This document shows positions 53,053-64,000 of a DNA stretch of 64,000 nucleotides, in pieces; position 1 is the stretch's first letter, and each line of letters starts with the position of its first letter. The stretch spans positions 124,001 to 188,000 of the forward strand of contig NZ_AQHJ01000034.1 of the NCBI RefSeq assembly GCF_014925405.1. Reading direction: 5' to 3'. The stretch is from Pseudoalteromonas ulvae UL12. GTDB lineage: Bacteria; Pseudomonadota; Gammaproteobacteria; Enterobacterales; Alteromonadaceae. Position numbers and translations under genes: made by a program. The notes under the pieces are model-generated. The model saw nothing but the letters and a program-made list of their open reading frames with translations, made no database searches and was not told the origin of the DNA.

Positions 53053-55641
53053 TTATGAGTTATTTTTAGCTATGCTTTTTAGTGCATAAATTAACTCTAA
53101 TGCTTGTTTAGGGGTTAATTCATCTGGATTTATTTCATCAAGTTGCACTTCTAGTAAAGAGGGTTGTGGGAGAGGATTCACCGTTTCAAGTAACTCTAAT
53201 TGCGAGGAGGAACTCAATGCTTGATGGTTTTCTAGCATTAACAACTTTCTTTTTGCTTGCATGATCACTGATTTAGGAACCCCAGCAAGCGCCGCAACTT
53301 GTAAGCCAAAGCTTTTACTGGCAGGACCATCTAAAACCGTATGTTTAAAGGCGATTGTATCGTTGTGCTCGATGGCATCTAAATGAACATTAACGAGACC
53401 TGAGACTTGATCGGCCAGCTCCGTCAATTCGAAATAATGCGTTGCAAAAAGAGTTTTAGCATTAATTTGATGAGCCAAATATTCTGCTGTAGCCCATGCG
53501 AGTGATAACCCATCATAAGTACTTGTTCCTCTGCCTATTTCGTCCATCAGCACTAAAGAATGTTCAGTGGCATTATTTAAAATATTTGCCGTTTCTGTCA
53601 TCTCGACCATAAATGTTGAACGCCCAGATGCCAGATCATCACTAGCTCCAATTCGCGTAAAAATTCGGTCAACTAATCCAATTTCTGCGCAGGTGGCTGG
53701 AACAAAGCAGCCAACATGGGCCATGAGCACGATAAGTGCTGTTTGGCGCATATAAGTCGATTTACCCCCCATATTTGGCCCTGTAATAATGAGCATTTTA
53801 CGCTCAGGAGATAAATTGATCGGATTGGCAATAAAAGGTTCACTCATCACATGCTCAACAACAGGGTGGCGACCTTGTTTAATATCGATTATTTGATTGT
53901 TAGATAGTGTTGGGCGTGAATAATTAAGGGTTTCTGCACGCTCAGCAAAATTATTCAATACATCCAACTCACTCAGGCCTGCAGCCATATTTTGAAATTG
54001 CTTTAAATGCGGCAAGAGTTGATCAAAGAGTTGTTCATAGAGTTTCTTTTCAAGTGCCAGGGCTTTCGATTGGCTGCCAATTACTTTGTCCTCATGCTCT
54101 TTAAGCTCAGGAATAATGTAGCGCTCATTATTTTTGAGTGTTTGACGGCGCACGTATTCAGGAGGCACTTGGTCGGCATAAGCACGGCTGACTTCAATGT
54201 AATAACCATGAACACGGTTATAACCTATTTTTAACGTAGCAATTCCTGTACGTTCTCGCTCTTGTTGCTCAAGAGCTTCTACAACATTCGTAGCACCTTG
54301 GCTCAAAGCTCGCCATTGATCTAATTCTTCATTATAACCAGGTGCAATGACGCCACCATCTCTGATTAAGACAGGGGGATTATCGATAACAGCATGTTCC
54401 AACAACTGTTGTATTTCGGGCATTACGGCAGATTGTTGTTGAATTTGCTTCAGGCGGGCAGCTGACGTATCGGCTAATAATGTCTGTAGCGGGTGTAAAT
54501 GTTGAAGTGCATTTCGTAAACGAGATAAATCACGCGGACGTGCGCTACGAAGTGCTAAGCGAGCCACAATACGTTCAATATCGCCAATTTGTTTTAGTAC
54601 GTCATAAAAATCGTGGAATAAACCAGTATCGATAATGTCAGAAATAGCATTGAGCCTGAAGTTCAGCTCATCATGACAACGCGTAGGAGTATGGAGTCTG
54701 CGCTTTAATAATCGAGAGCCCATTGGGGTGGCTGTTTTATCGAGAACTTGCGCAAGCGTGTTATCAATGTCACCTGATAAGTTAATTGTTAATTCGAGGT
54801 TTTTTCGTGTGGCAGCGTCCAAAATTACGTTTAGTTCGTTTTGCTCTAACGTGAGGGCATTGATATGCGGCAGTGCGGTGCGCTGTGTATCTTTTACATA
54901 CTGAATTAAACAGCCTGCTGCAATTAAACCAGCTTGCGCTTGTTGTACGCCAAAACCGACTAGATCTTTGGTCTCAAATTGTTGGCATAATAAGTGAGTA
55001 GCTGTATTTAGATCAAATTCCCACTCAGGACGACGTCGTGCGCCCTTAAAACCTTCAATAAGATGTAGAGCATTAAAGTTTTCAGGATAGAGCAGTTCCG
55101 CTGGTTGGATCCGTTGTAAAATAGAATGACAGGCTTCTTCATCGGTAGCCTCGACTAAATTAAAACGGCCTGAGTTAATGTCTAAGTAAGCGACTCCAAA
55201 ATGGCCATCTTTATGCTGGTAGATAGCAGACAAGAAATTATCTTGGCGTTCTTTGAGAAGTGCTTCATCAGAAATCGTACCTGGCGTTACAATCCTTAAC
55301 ACTTTTCTCTCAACGGGCCCTTTACTGGTTGCCGGATCGCCTACTTGCTCACAAATAGCGACAGACTCACCCATCTGCACTAAACGTGCTAAGTAATTTT
55401 CTACTGCATGATAAGGTACGCCAGCCATAGGGATTGGTTCACCCCCAGCACGACCACGATGTGTTTGAGAAATATCAAGAAGTTGAGCTGCCTTTTTAGC
55501 ATCATCAAAAAATAATTCATAAAAATCACCCATCCGATAAAAGAGCAGGATGTCGCGATGTTCAGCTTTAATTCTTAGATATTGCTGCATCATCGGTGTT
55601 TGTTGGCTTATAGTATGCTCAGAAAACAGATCTAGTGACAT
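53053..55641 (-). CDS. mutS: DNA mismatch repair protein MutS
   Basis: An 862-residue mismatch-recognition ATPase. The mismatch-binding motif [18 protein letters not shown] is at about residues 40-57 (Phe-x-Glu clamp). The ATPase has Walker [16 protein letters not shown] at about 618-632, with [22 protein letters not shown] and [11 protein letters not shown] downstream. The C-terminal tetramerisation tail is present. It is convergent with rpoS and divergent from the pncC gene. Full length for the family. Confidence 0.98.
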   Translation of the reverse strand: MSLDLFSEHTISQQTPMMQQYLRIKAEHRDILLFYRMGDFYELFFDDAKKAAQLLDISQTHRGRAGGEPIPMAGVPYHAVENYLARLVQMGESVAICEQVGDPATSKGPVERKVLRIVTPGTISDEALLKERQDNFLSAIYQHKDGHFGVAYLDINSGRFNLVEATDEEACHSILQRIQPAELLYPENFNALHLIEGFKGARRRPEWEFDLNTATHLLCQQFETKDLVGFGVQQAQAGLIAAGCLIQYVKDTQRTALPHINALTLEQNELNVILDAATRKNLELTINLSGDIDNTLAQVLDKTATPMGSRLLKRRLHTPTRCHDELNFRLNAISDIIDTGLFHDFYDVLKQIGDIERIVARLALRSARPRDLSRLRNALQHLHPLQTLLADTSAARLKQIQQQSAVMPEIQQLLEHAVIDNPPVLIRDGGVIAPGYNEELDQWRALSQGATNVVEALEQQERERTGIATLKIGYNRVHGYYIEVSRAYADQVPPEYVRRQTLKNNERYIIPELKEHEDKVIGSQSKALALEKKLYEQLFDQLLPHLKQFQNMAAGLSELDVLNNFAERAETLNYSRPTLSNNQIIDIKQGRHPVVEHVMSEPFIANPINLSPERKMLIITGPNMGGKSTYMRQTALIVLMAHVGCFVPATCAEIGLVDRIFTRIGASDDLASGRSTFMVEMTETANILNNATEHSLVLMDEIGRGTSTYDGLSLAWATAEYLAHQINAKTLFATHYFELTELADQVSGLVNVHLDAIEHNDTIAFKHTVLDGPASKSFGLQVAALAGVPKSVIMQAKRKLLMLENHQALSSSSQLELLETVNPLPQPSLLEVQLDEINPDELTPKQALELIYALKSIAKNNS

Positions 55642-55668
55642 AAAAACTTAACTACCCAAAGGCTTAAT

Positions 55669-56157
55669 ATGGAATTACAACAAGAGATATATCAACTTGC
55701 TGCAGAGTTGGGGGCTATTTTATCGGATAAAGAGATTTGGATCACTACTGCTGAATCATGTACTGGTGGTGGGATTAGTTATGCCTTAACAGATACCCCT
55801 GGCAGCTCACGTTATATTGACCGTTGTTTTGTTACTTATAGCAATCAAGCCAAGCAAGATTTACTTGCCGTCAGTACTGAAACGCTTAACCAATATGGTG
55901 CAGTAAGTGAACAAACCGTATTAGAAATGGCCGCTGGAGCAGTCAAGGCGGCAAAAGCTGATGTCGCTATTAGTGTTTCGGGTGTGGCAGGCCCAGGAGG
56001 AGGAAGCCCAGAAAAACCAGTTGGAACAGTTTGGTTTGCAATTCATTTTCAAGGACAAACACATTCATTTCATCGAGTGTTTAGAGGTGAAAGAGGTGAG
56101 GTTAGAGCTCAAGCTATTGTTTTTTCTTTAAAAAAAGCGGTGGAATTAATAAAGTAA
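55669..56157 (+). CDS. pncC: Nicotinamide-nucleotide amidase (CinA C-terminal domain type)
   Basis: A 162-residue enzyme deamidating NMN to nicotinic acid mononucleotide in pyridine-nucleotide recycling. The conserved start TTAESCTGGGISYALTDTPGSS and the middle AISVSGVAGPGGGSPEKPVGTVWFAI carry the active-site serine and glycine-rich loop. It corresponds to the stand-alone CinA C-terminal domain. It lies just upstream of recA, the usual cinA-recA neighbourhood, but recA has its own SOS promoter. Confidence 0.93.
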   Translation: MELQQEIYQLAAELGAILSDKEIWITTAESCTGGGISYALTDTPGSSRYIDRCFVTYSNQAKQDLLAVSTETLNQYGAVSEQTVLEMAAGAVKAAKADVAISVSGVAGPGGGSPEKPVGTVWFAIHFQGQTHSFHRVFRGERGEVRAQAIVFSLKKAVELIK

Positions 56158-56166
56158 AAATTTGCC

Positions 56167-56194
56167 TTGATACTGTTAATCTATACAGTATAAT
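56167..56194 (+). promoter_or_regulatory. recA promoter with LexA box
   Basis: A -35 TTGATA (56167-56172) and a -10 TATAAT (56189-56194) are separated by 16 bp. The LexA site CTGT-N8-ACAG (56173-56188) fills the spacer exactly and is extended to TACTGT/ACAGTA on both sides. SOS repression of recA is therefore well supported. Confidence 0.95.
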
Positions 56195-56224
56195 TAAGCG
56201 CATTAGACAGATTCGGAGAATCCC

Positions 56225-57277
56225 ATGAACGAAAATAAACAAAAAGCACTGAGCGCTGCGTTATCTCAAATTGAACGTCAATTTGGTAAAGGCTCTATCA
56301 TGAAATTGGGCGACAGCCAGGCCTTAGACATTGAGTCTATTTCGACAGGGTCTCTTGGAATCGATATTGCGTTAGGTATAGGCGGATTACCAGCCGGTCG
56401 TATAGTCGAGATTTATGGGCCAGAATCTTCGGGTAAAACAACTCTTACACTTCAAGTAATTGCAGAAGCTCAGAAAAAAGGCAAAACATGTGCCTTCGTT
56501 GATGCCGAGCATGCTTTAGATCCTCTTTATGCTGAAAAGCTCGGTGTAAATGTTAATGATCTTTTAGTGTCACAGCCAGATACCGGCGAACAAGCCTTAG
56601 AGATTTGTGACATGTTAGTGCGCTCAGGTGCTGTTGATGTCGTTATTATTGACTCGGTTGCTGCATTAACACCAAAAGCCGAAATCGAAGGTGACATGGG
56701 TGATCACCATGTTGGCTTGCAAGCACGTTTAATGTCTCAAGCATTACGTAAGCTAACAGCGAATATTAAACGCTCAAACACACTGGTTATCTTCATTAAC
56801 CAAATCCGTATGAAGATTGGTGTTATGTTTGGTAATCCAGAAACAACTACAGGTGGTAATGCACTGAAGTTTTACTCATCAGTTCGTATTGATATTCGCC
56901 GTACTGGTTCAGTTAAAGATGGTGATGAAGTTGTTGGTAACGAAACCCGTGTGAAAATTGTCAAAAATAAAGTAGCACCACCATTTAAGCAAGCCGAATT
57001 CATTATCATGTATGGCGAAGGGATTTCTAAACATGGTGAGCTACTTGACTTAGGTGTTCAACATAAATTAGTTGAAAAAGCAGGCGCTTGGTATAGCTAC
57101 CAAGGGAATAAAGTAGGGCAAGGTAAATCAAACTCTATTAAGTTCTTAAAAGAAAACCCAGCAATCGCTGATGAAATAGAATTGAAATTAAGAGATATGC
57201 TACTACTTAAAGCTACGATTAAGCCTGAGGAAGGTGAAGCAGAGGGATTAGCTTCTGATGCAGATATAGAGCTCTAG
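56225..57277 (+). CDS. recA: Recombinase A
   Basis: A 350-residue recombinase for homologous repair and SOS induction. Walker [11 protein letters not shown] is at about residues 66-75, Walker [13 protein letters not shown] at about 139-150, and the L2/DNA-binding region [26 protein letters not shown] is intact. The acidic C-terminal tail ([16 protein letters not shown]) is normal. SD GGAG precedes the ATG. No recX follows; instead a terminator and an unusual non-coding stretch lie downstream. Confidence 0.98.
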   Translation: MNENKQKALSAALSQIERQFGKGSIMKLGDSQALDIESISTGSLGIDIALGIGGLPAGRIVEIYGPESSGKTTLTLQVIAEAQKKGKTCAFVDAEHALDPLYAEKLGVNVNDLLVSQPDTGEQALEICDMLVRSGAVDVVIIDSVAALTPKAEIEGDMGDHHVGLQARLMSQALRKLTANIKRSNTLVIFINQIRMKIGVMFGNPETTTGGNALKFYSSVRIDIRRTGSVKDGDEVVGNETRVKIVKNKVAPPFKQAEFIIMYGEGISKHGELLDLGVQHKLVEKAGAWYSYQGNKVGQGKSNSIKFLKENPAIADEIELKLRDMLLLKATIKPEEGEAEGLASDADIEL

Positions 57278-57291
57278 AGATTAGAGTTTTC

Positions 57292-57325
57292 AATAAAAAA
57301 CGCAGCTTAGGCTGCGTTTTTTATT
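57292..57325. terminator. recA terminator
   Basis: AATAAAAAACGCAGC (57292-57306), loop TTAG, GCTGCGTTTTTTATT (57311-57325): a perfect 15-bp stem with a T-run. Confidence 0.94.
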
Positions 57326-57714
57326 GCTTATAGTTTTGTTAATAAATGAAAAGCATAAAAGATGCTGCTCTAATGCAATATAAATTGGTAATGATCTCTA
57401 TTGGCTAAAGAGCATTAATTCAAGTGATAGTGGCCGTTGAACGTTTGTGATTGCTGTTGTAACTAATGGGTGGGAGTGGTACAGATAGCGCTGTGGTGAT
57501 GTATCCTTGTCTGGCTACACAAGAAATCGATAACGCAGAAAAATATCCAAAAAACGCAGAGCTAAGGGCTCGCATAAAGCATTTTCTCATTGCTGGGTGC
57601 TATTGTTTAGAATGACTAAACTACAAAATATTCACCATTCACCATTCACCATTCACCATTCACCACAAACATGCTTGTATTGTAAGTAATGCAAGAGAGA
57701 CCGTTTAGGGCAAT
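57326..57714. other. Non-coding stretch downstream of recA, where recX is often found
   Basis: About 390 bp with no supported gene. A 49-codon plus-strand frame at 57466-57615 (MGGSGTDSAVVMYPCLATQE onward) reads naturally but has no Shine-Dalgarno and no known family; it could be a gene remnant. The sequence also holds the 7-bp tandem repeat. No RecX-like motif is visible in any frame I read. Confidence 0.4.
57630..57664. repeat. Five tandem copies of a 7-bp unit (ATTCACC)
   Basis: Five exact copies of ATTCACC (GGTGAAT on the other strand) lie back to back in non-coding DNA between recA and a chemoreceptor gene. Copy number is likely to vary by slippage. It has no obvious effect on a promoter or reading frame. 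Confidence 0.97.
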
Positions 57715-57743
57715 TAAAAAAGCCAGCAATAAATGCTGGCTTT
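57715..57743 (-). terminator. Chemoreceptor terminator (minus strand)
   Basis: AAAGCCAGCA (57719-57728), loop ATAAA, TGCTGGCTTT (57734-57743). The T-run is on the minus strand, immediately after the chemoreceptor stop. Confidence 0.9.
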
Positions 57744-57765
57744 GATATTTTCGAAGGAGTGTTGT

Positions 57766-59781
57766 TTAAACCTTGAATTCGTCCACTGAGCGGCGTAATT
57801 CTTCGGCTAAACTCGCAACCTCTTGACTTGAACTTGATGTCTGGTTTGCGCCTTCGGCTGTTTGTTCGGCAATAGCAACAATTGACTCTAAGCGTTCACT
57901 GATTTCTTGTGAGACATGATGTTGTTCTTGCGCAGCTGTTGAGATCTGCTCACTGACATTGTGCGCTTGAGAGACGGAATTGGTGATAAGCTGCAATGCT
58001 TGGCTTGCTTGTTCTGACTGTTCAACACAAAATTCAGCTTGCTCTTTACCTTTAGCCATTACAGAAACAGCTTCGTGAGCGCCTGATTGTAATGACTCAA
58101 TCATAGATTGAATTTCTTGGGTCGATTCTTGAGTTTTACTTGCAAGTGAGCGTACTTCATCAGCAACGACAGCAAAGCCGCGTCCTTGTTCGCCGGCACG
58201 GGCAGCCTCAATCGCGGCGTTCAGAGCTAATAGGTTAGTTTGCTCTGCAATGCCTCGAATTACATCAAGAATACCACCGATAGATGCGCTGTCTTTGTGC
58301 AGTTTATTGATAACAATAGACGCGCCTTCAACTTCCTGAGCAAGCTTTTCTATCGTGTCTTTATTCTTAGATGAAATTGATTTGACTCGTTCAGCTTCGC
58401 TGTCAGCATGTTTAATTTCATTAAGGGCTTCTTCAGCGCTGTGAGTGACGGCTTGAGATGTGCTACTCATTTCGGTTGTAGCTGTGGCAGCTTGTTCTAC
58501 TTGAGCACGCTGATTTTCTATAGCCTGACTTGATTCACGAGTGATGGCAGATGTTTGCTCAGCAGCAGCAGCCAATTGGGTCGAACGAGATATAATTCCT
58601 TGAATTAATTGGCGCAGGTTATCAATTACACGATTACAGCTACGTGCTAATTCACCAAATTCATCCGTGCCAGTGTCATCTAATTTTTGCGTCATATCGC
58701 CTGATGCGACGACTTCTAAAATAGAATTAACTTCAGCCAAAGGACGTACGATTCGTTGCACAGTTAAATAAGCAACTATGACAGCAATTAAGGCACCGAC
58801 AATCATGCCGACAAGAGTCCATAAATTAGCAGAATCAACATCTTTGTTCACATCACTTTGTAAGTCAAAAGCCACTTTACTGGCAACCGAAACAAGCTCA
58901 TTAAGCTGTTTTAGAGCTGTTGTGGTATGTTGTTCTGATGCATTAAGTTCTGTTATGGCATTCGCTTGAGCCGTTAGGTGGCGTTGTTTATTTGCGGCAA
59001 GTGAATCTGAGCCGGTAATGATTTGTTTTGCATTATTAAAGTATTTATAGAGATCACTAATTAAGTCAGGTTCATCATTATTAACGGCGCTTTTAACGAG
59101 TTCGAAACCTTCTTCAAGTTTTTCAATACTAAATTTTTGCTCATTGTGAAGGGTATCGAGAATTTGTTCATTTTTGACGTTAATTAAATCAGTACTTGTA
59201 CTAACCAAAGAAAGAAAACGAGTTTCCATACTACTTGCAGCCTCAAAAGCTGCCGGATTGGTTTCTTTTAAATTAACACTATCAAGGATATCTAAAACAG
59301 CTGTACTCGCATCTTCGGCTGAAGTTTCAAGCTCTGAAAGTTGATCTGTGAGTTTGGAACTTAGATTTAGGACAGCTAACTTTTCTTGCTGTAGATTGTT
59401 TACATTCTTTAAAAAAGATTGAAATGACGTTTTTATTTGGCTGCTTGCTTGGTTTAACTGGGCGTTATTGTCGACGACCTGACTCAGCTTGTTACTGGCA
59501 ACTTCATAGGTTTTTTGTGCTTTTTGGAATGTAGCCTTGAATCCATTAAGCTCATTTTCACTTTCACTATAATATATCTGTAGAGCACGTTTACTCATTA
59601 ATGTGAACTCTACTTGTAATGTAGAGCTTTCTTCAAGCGCAGGTAAAGATAATTGGTTTACTTGTTGTGCAGAAGCATTAATATTTGAAATCTTGCCTAA
59701 AGAATTGCCTCCTATTAAAAGGAGTAAAAAAGTAATTAAAACGAATCCGCCCCAGATTCGCTGACTGACTGTCAGGTTCAT
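57766..59781 (-). CDS. Methyl-accepting chemotaxis protein
   Basis: A 671-residue chemoreceptor. I use ATG 59781 ([18 protein letters not shown]), which has AGGA at 8 nt; the longer frame at 59841 adds 20 residues with no signal character. TM1 is at about 10-28, a long helical periplasmic sensor follows to about residue 315, then TM2 ([20 protein letters not shown]) and HAMP. The signalling tip is [42 protein letters not shown]. The sensor is of the HBM-like double four-helix bundle length. It is transcribed alone. Confidence 0.93.
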   Translation of the reverse strand: MNLTVSQRIWGGFVLITFLLLLIGGNSLGKISNINASAQQVNQLSLPALEESSTLQVEFTLMSKRALQIYYSESENELNGFKATFQKAQKTYEVASNKLSQVVDNNAQLNQASSQIKTSFQSFLKNVNNLQQEKLAVLNLSSKLTDQLSELETSAEDASTAVLDILDSVNLKETNPAAFEAASSMETRFLSLVSTSTDLINVKNEQILDTLHNEQKFSIEKLEEGFELVKSAVNNDEPDLISDLYKYFNNAKQIITGSDSLAANKQRHLTAQANAITELNASEQHTTTALKQLNELVSVASKVAFDLQSDVNKDVDSANLWTLVGMIVGALIAVIVAYLTVQRIVRPLAEVNSILEVVASGDMTQKLDDTGTDEFGELARSCNRVIDNLRQLIQGIISRSTQLAAAAEQTSAITRESSQAIENQRAQVEQAATATTEMSSTSQAVTHSAEEALNEIKHADSEAERVKSISSKNKDTIEKLAQEVEGASIVINKLHKDSASIGGILDVIRGIAEQTNLLALNAAIEAARAGEQGRGFAVVADEVRSLASKTQESTQEIQSMIESLQSGAHEAVSVMAKGKEQAEFCVEQSEQASQALQLITNSVSQAHNVSEQISTAAQEQHHVSQEISERLESIVAIAEQTAEGANQTSSSSQEVASLAEELRRSVDEFKV

Positions 59782-59907
59782 AAGTTTTCCTGTATTTACT
59801 ACAATGGCTGAGAGGTTATTTAACTTATCGGCACCCAACAAGATAAGTTAAATCATTAGTTTCAATCTAACAGATAATTTAAAGATATGCAGTATTACAG
59901 TATAAAT

Positions 59908-60717
59908 TTAAATAGCTGCGATCGATACTCGTTGCATGTCGTTTAGTTTCAATATTGTTAGCTTTCCACCCCAAACACACCCAGTATCAATGGCTTGAAA
60001 TTGCTCACTTTGAGTTTTTCCATTTAATGATGCCCAATGACCAAAAACAATGGTTAATTTATTATTTAGCTGCTGATTGTTCACATTGAACCAAGGAGTT
60101 AATTTTGGTGTTTGTTGCGGGCTTCCTTTGCTTGCAAAATCAAAGTTGAGCTCCTGATCCAAGTAGCGCATGCGAGTAAAAGTATTAACTGTATATTTAA
60201 ATTTATCCAGTTCGTTTAAGTTTTCATGCCAATGTATGCTTTGATTATCATACATTCTGCTTAAATAAAAAGCGGCATCTTCGCCTTGGTATTTGGCTTG
60301 TGCGTCATCATTGGCATCAAGAGCTTGTTGGAGAGACCATTCGGGTGATAGGCCAGCATGACAGATCAGGGTATGGTAACGCTCTAAATAGATTGCTAAA
60401 GGTTGGGATTGTAAAAAACGAATCAATTGAGCTAAATCAGGGGCTGAAAACAATTCTTCAAGGTGATCTTTTGGGTTAGGTTGTTTATTTAAAAGGTAGG
60501 TGGCAATTAGATGAAGGTCGTGATTACCTAGTACCGTATGCATGCAATCCTGATGGGCTTGAATGTAACGTAAACAAGCTAAGGAATCAGGTCCTCGAGC
60601 GACAATGTCACCAACTAGATAAAGCGTGTCTTGTTTATGGTTAAACTGAATTTTTGCCAAGGTTGCTTTAAACTCGTTAAAGCAACCTTGTAAATCGCCA
60701 ATAATATAATCAGCCAT
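59908..60717 (-). CDS. apaH: Diadenosine tetraphosphatase (symmetrical)
   Basis: A 269-residue metallophosphatase that splits Ap4A into two ADP and removes Np4N caps from RNA. Motifs: IGDLQGC at the N-terminus, VGDIVARGPDSLACL, VLGNHDLHLIA and CHAGLSPEW. It is the last gene of the surA-pdxA-rsmA-apaG-apaH operon, overlapping apaG by one base. Length is typical. Confidence 0.96.
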   Translation of the reverse strand: MADYIIGDLQGCFNEFKATLAKIQFNHKQDTLYLVGDIVARGPDSLACLRYIQAHQDCMHTVLGNHDLHLIATYLLNKQPNPKDHLEELFSAPDLAQLIRFLQSQPLAIYLERYHTLICHAGLSPEWSLQQALDANDDAQAKYQGEDAAFYLSRMYDNQSIHWHENLNELDKFKYTVNTFTRMRYLDQELNFDFASKGSPQQTPKLTPWFNVNNQQLNNKLTIVFGHWASLNGKTQSEQFQAIDTGCVWGGKLTILKLNDMQRVSIAAI

Positions 60718-61106
60718 TAGTGGACTAAGTTCGGAATACTTAATCTAAAAACTGAAATAGGTGCTTCAAATTCAGTTCCAAACTCATTTCTGAAGGTGTA
60801 ATGGCCTTGCATCGTACCTAAAGGGGTGTCAAGCACTGAGCCGCTGGTGTAACTATAACTTTCGCCAGGTGCGATTGTTGGTTGCTCACCTACAACGCCT
60901 TCACCTTCAACTTCCGTTTCTTTGCCGTCAGCATCGGTTATTAACCAGTAACGATTAAGTAACTTAGCGCTACATAAGCTATGGTTTTTAATCGTGATAG
61001 TGTAAGCAAACACAAACTTACTTTTATCCGGCTCAGACTGTCCTTCAATAAAGAAGGTTTCAACACTCACTTTGATGGGTGAGCCTAAATTACTGCTTGT
61101 TGTCAT
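60717..61106 (-). CDS. apaG: ApaG protein
   Basis: A 129-residue fibronectin-III-like protein of uncertain function, linked to Ap4A metabolism and metal homeostasis. The family signature [29 protein letters not shown] is present at about residues 84-112. It overlaps the 3' end of rsmA by 17 bases and apaH by one. Confidence 0.95.
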   Translation of the reverse strand: MTTSSNLGSPIKVSVETFFIEGQSEPDKSKFVFAYTITIKNHSLCSAKLLNRYWLITDADGKETEVEGEGVVGEQPTIAPGESYSYTSGSVLDTPLGTMQGHYTFRNEFGTEFEAPISVFRLSIPNLVH

Positions 61107-61896
61107 ATAACCAATTTGCGATATCTATATATTGTTCAAGAGAAAGGTTTTCAGCTCTAAGCTTAATGTCTAAGCCTATTGTGGCCATTTCATCAGCAGT
61201 TAATAAATTAGATAAACTATTTCTAATTGTTTTTCTGCGTTGATTAAAGGCTTCTAAACAGACTGTATTGAGTAATTTGGTGCTTTTGGCACGTAACTGC
61301 TCTGGCTTTTTAGGGATAAGGCGTATGACTGCTGAATCCACTTTTGGAGCCGGTTTAAAGCACTCAGGCGGGACTTCAATCACAGGGATTGCATGGCAAT
61401 AATACTGTGTCATGACACTTAAGCGACCAAAAGCCTTACAGTTAGGGCTTGCGACCATGCGTTTAACCACTTCTTTTTGCAGCATAAAATGCATATGCTC
61501 GATGTGATTTGAAAACTCGAACAAATGAAAAAGCAGTGGTGTCGAAATATTGTAAGGCAAGTTACCAAAGACTTTGATTTTCTTATCTTCAGGAACCAAG
61601 CTTGCAAAATCAAATTTCATCGCATCGCCTTGGTAGACCGTTAATTTCGGACCCAAAAAAGGATGATGGATGAGTCGTTCTGCCAGATCTTTATCAAGTT
61701 CAACTACGGTTAAATGGCCAGATAAGTCAGTTACAGGCTCTGTAATTGCACCTAGTCCTGGACCGATTTCAACTAAGCAGTCTTCAGGCTTAGGGTCGAT
61801 AGCCGTGACAATTTTATCGATTATCATGGCATCGTCTAAAAAGTTTTGGCCAAAACGTTTTCTGGCTCTGTGGCCTAAATGTACTTTATCTGTCAT
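61090..61896 (-). CDS. rsmA: 16S rRNA dimethyladenosine transferase
   Basis: A 268-residue methyltransferase that dimethylates A1518 and A1519 of 16S r[11 protein letters not shown] near the start, the AdoMet motif [16 protein letters not shown] at about 40-55, and catalytic [13 protein letters not shown] at about 112-124 are all present. The [12 protein letters not shown] segment is the usual C-terminal marker. Its start overlaps the pdxA stop by one base. Confidence 0.97.
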   Translation of the reverse strand: MTDKVHLGHRARKRFGQNFLDDAMIIDKIVTAIDPKPEDCLVEIGPGLGAITEPVTDLSGHLTVVELDKDLAERLIHHPFLGPKLTVYQGDAMKFDFASLVPEDKKIKVFGNLPYNISTPLLFHLFEFSNHIEHMHFMLQKEVVKRMVASPNCKAFGRLSVMTQYYCHAIPVIEVPPECFKPAPKVDSAVIRLIPKKPEQLRAKSTKLLNTVCLEAFNQRRKTIRNSLSNLLTADEMATIGLDIKLRAENLSLEQYIDIANWLYDNKQ

Positions 61897-62885
61897 TAAC
61901 TCTGCGCTTTTTTTGTCGCTAAATGGATTGCTTCTTTGAGAGCTAGCTCAAAGCTGCCTACTTCAGCGGTACCTGAGCCGGCTAAATCAAGCGCAGTTCC
62001 ATGGTCAACTGAAGTTCGAATAAACGGTAAACCCAATGTGATATTCACTGAATTACCAAAACCTTTATATTTTAACACAGGTAAGCCTTGATCGTGATAC
62101 ATCGCAAGCACGGCATCGGCATTATTTAGGTATTTATCCTGAAAAAGCGTATCAGCGGGCAAAGGACCAATTAAATTCATGCCTTCGCTATTGAGCTGCT
62201 CCATGGTAGGGATAATGGTAGTGAGCTCTTCGGTGCCCAAATGACCGTTTTCTCCTGCGTGTGGGTTGAGGCCACATACCAAAATACGCGGATTGGCGAT
62301 TGCAAATTTTTCACGAAGGTCGTTGTTCAGAATTTCAGTGACTTTGCGAAGTCTATCTGGAGTAATTGCTTTGGATACATAAGCCAGAGGAATATGCGTT
62401 GTCACTAAAGCGACGCGCAGCCCTTCAGTCGCCAGCATCATCACAACATCGGGTGTATTCGATTGTTGGGCGAAATATTCTGTGTGGCCGCTAAATGAAA
62501 TACCGGCTTGATTGATGATCCCTTTATGCACGGGGCCTGTAACGATAGCATCAAAATTACCTGCGATATTGTTTTCACAGGCAACTCTCAGCGTCTCTAG
62601 AACATAAGCCCCATTTGCTTCATCAAGAACCCCTGGCGAAGCGGGGGCAGCCATATCCACTTGTTGGATAAATAGTTGGCCTGCCGCTTGGATTGTTGGG
62701 GGCTGGCTGGCATCAAATTCAATCAGTGTTAGCGGTAAGTTAAGTAACTTTGCACGTTCAGTGAGTAAATTAGCGTCGGCAATCGCGATTAACTGAGCAT
62801 CCCATTGACGTTGTGCTAATTTAATCAGCAAATCCGGACCAATACCGGCAGGCTCACCTGGTGTAATTGCGATTCTAAGTGCCAT
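61896..62885 (-). CDS. pdxA: 4-hydroxythreonine-4-phosphate dehydrogenase
   Basis: A 329-residue NAD-dependent dehydrogenase in pyridoxal phosphate synthesis. [13 protein letters not shown] at the start, [22 protein letters not shown] and [14 protein letters not shown] carry the metal-binding histidines and substrate loops. It follows surA after 2 bases and overlaps rsmA by one. Length is normal. Confidence 0.97.
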   Translation of the reverse strand: MALRIAITPGEPAGIGPDLLIKLAQRQWDAQLIAIADANLLTERAKLLNLPLTLIEFDASQPPTIQAAGQLFIQQVDMAAPASPGVLDEANGAYVLETLRVACENNIAGNFDAIVTGPVHKGIINQAGISFSGHTEYFAQQSNTPDVVMMLATEGLRVALVTTHIPLAYVSKAITPDRLRKVTEILNNDLREKFAIANPRILVCGLNPHAGENGHLGTEELTTIIPTMEQLNSEGMNLIGPLPADTLFQDKYLNNADAVLAMYHDQGLPVLKYKGFGNSVNITLGLPFIRTSVDHGTALDLAGSGTAEVGSFELALKEAIHLATKKAQS

Positions 62886-62887
62886 AA

Positions 62888-64000
62888 CTATTCGTCAGCC
62901 AATATTTCAATGTGAGCTTGCTCACGAATTTCTTGCTGCCAAGCAAAGCTTTCTTCTTTAAATTTTCGATTAAACAACATTTGTTGTGCGCGGTTACGCT
63001 TGGCTATTTCTGTTTTATCAGCAATGCGTTTGCCTAAAAGCTGCACTATGTGCCAACCATAGTTGGTACGAAATGGCTGACTAAGCTCATCTTTTTCAAG
63101 GCTCAGTAATGCATCTCTGAATGCTGGAACATAAGTTGTAGGGTCGGTCCAGTCATACTCGCCACCTTTAAGTGCTGAGCCCGGATCTTCAGAGTGCTCT
63201 TTTGCAAGTGCAGCAAAATCGGCTGTGCCTGCGTTTAAATCTTTGACAAAGCCTTCAAGCATGCTTTTGGCTTTTTCTTCACTGACAATAATTGACGGTT
63301 TGATTAAGATATGGCGCGAGCGAACTTCAACAGTTTCAACTACTTGGCGACCACGAATTTCTTGAATTTTGATAATGTGAAAACCAGCACCTGAGCGAAG
63401 TGGGCCAATGATCTCACCAGCTTTTTTCCCTTTGACCGCTTCAGCAAATAATGTTGGCATTTCATTAATGCCCATCCAACCTAGCTGACCGCCTTCAAGT
63501 GCTTTTTGGCCACCTGAAGAAGCAATAGCGATGCGTTTGAATTCACTGCCTTCGTTGAGAAGTTTAATTACTTTTTCTGCTCGAATTTTTGCATCTTCGA
63601 TATCTTGAGTTGAACCTTCCACCGGTAAATCAATTAAAATGTGGCCGATATCATACTCTTCATTCGTTTGGCCTTGCTGATCTAAAATTGTGAGTAAGTT
63701 TTCGATTTCTTGGAGGCTGATATAAATTCGACGTTCAACATTTGACCTTAATACTTGTTGAGTGGTCATTTCTGTGCGCATCTCTTCGCGGTATGCTTGA
63801 TAATTATCGCCAGATGATTCTATGGTCTTGCGTAAATCAGCCAAAGTGCCACCTTGCTCTTTTGCCATTTGCATCAGAGTTTGATCAAGTTGAGCATCGG
63901 AAATCTGTAACCCCATACGACCAGCCATTTGCATTAACAATTCTTGATTGATTAACCTTTCCATTGCTTGTAGTCGTAATGCGTCATCAGATGGGAGTGA
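62888..64000 (-). CDS. surA: Periplasmic chaperone SurA, N-terminus outside the window
   Basis: A periplasmic peptidyl-prolyl isomerase and outer-membrane-protein chaperone. The frame is open to the right edge, so the signal peptide and the first part of the chaperone domain are missing; the visible ATG 63964 is internal. SurA_N residues ([30 protein letters not shown]) are followed by two parvulin domains: the first around [12 protein letters not shown], the second around [11 protein letters not shown], with [16 protein letters not shown]. The C-terminal helix ([19 protein letters not shown]) is intact. First visible gene of the surA-pdxA-rsmA-apaG-apaH operon. Confidence 0.96.
   Translation of the reverse strand, partial: SLPSDDALRLQAMERLINQELLMQMAGRMGLQISDAQLDQTLMQMAKEQGGTLADLRKTIESSGDNYQAYREEMRTEMTTQQVLRSNVERRIYISLQEIENLLTILDQQGQTNEEYDIGHILIDLPVEGSTQDIEDAKIRAEKVIKLLNEGSEFKRIAIASSGGQKALEGGQLGWMGINEMPTLFAEAVKGKKAGEIIGPLRSGAGFHIIKIQEIRGRQVVETVEVRSRHILIKPSIIVSEEKAKSMLEGFVKDLNAGTADFAALAKEHSEDPGSALKGGEYDWTDPTTYVPAFRDALLSLEKDELSQPFRTNYGWHIVQLLGKRIADKTEIAKRNRAQQMLFNRKFKEESFAWQQEIREQAHIEILADE

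Noticed and set aside
1..64000. CRISPR arrays, tRNA or rRNA genes, prophage or intact transposase genes
   Set aside because: No regularly spaced repeats, cloverleaf-like segments, rRNA blocks, integrase, transposase or phage structural motifs were found on either strand.

Overview
The window is chromosomal DNA of an AT-rich marine gammaproteobacterium, most likely Pseudoalteromonas or a close relative in the Alteromonadales. The basis is gene content and order: a nlpD-rpoS-mutS-pncC-recA block, an ftsB-ispD-ispF-truD-surE-pcm operon, a surA-pdxA-rsmA-apaG-apaH operon, several chemoreceptors and GGDEF proteins, gammaproteobacterial families such as DUF3087, DUF3581 and DUF2947, and the proteobacterial dedicated sortase system. 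The taxon is inferred from protein resemblance, not from a search. No rRNA, tRNA, CRISPR array, prophage or intact insertion sequence was seen.

Layout. 1-6.2 kb: pepB (5' end outside the window), a purine-type phosphoribosyltransferase, a Crp/Fnr-family regulator, a small YgjV-like membrane protein, a UbiH/UbiM-type flavin hydroxylase and a secreted YtcJ-like amidohydrolase. 6.3-10.2 kb: a hybrid histidine kinase whose 5' end carries an in-frame stop, followed by a response regulator. 10.3-16.9 kb: the dedicated sortase locus, with kinase PdsS and regulator PdsR on the minus strand and, divergently, the OmpA-like PdsO, the VIT/VWA surface target and a class GN sortase. 16.9-24 kb: an EamA transporter, proBA, a diguanylate cyclase, a glutaredoxin-like protein and a chemoreceptor. 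24-33.6 kb: gltX, a palindromic intergenic element, a DUF3581 gene, rhlE, a membrane GGDEF protein, an FMN glutamate-synthase-like protein, a small MscS-like channel and a TonB-dependent receptor. 33.6-46.5 kb: rimK with its retropepsin-like partner, zntB, a probable 55-residue gene, a chemoreceptor, a DUF3087 gene, a periplasmic solute-binding-like protein, gph, a flavin oxidoreductase, a MoxR/VWA pair and several small genes. 46.5-57.3 kb: the ftsB-to-recA housekeeping block. 57.8-64 kb: a chemoreceptor and the apaH-to-surA operon, which runs off the right edge.

The best-defined accessory system is the sortase locus. A two-component system with a large extracytoplasmic sensor region appears to govern one sortase and one substrate. 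A phased set of TTGCC repeats between pdsR and pdsO is a good candidate for its operator. Other signals not explained by ordinary gene calls are: an FNR-type dyad and a ribosome-site-sequestering hairpin before the UbiM-like gene; the in-frame TAA in the hybrid kinase; an apparent ATT start on the TonB-dependent receptor; a 163-bp imperfect palindrome after gltX; a pepB terminator that looks broken and replaced by a possible IS-end hairpin; and a recA locus with no recX beside it but with a 7-bp tandem repeat downstream.
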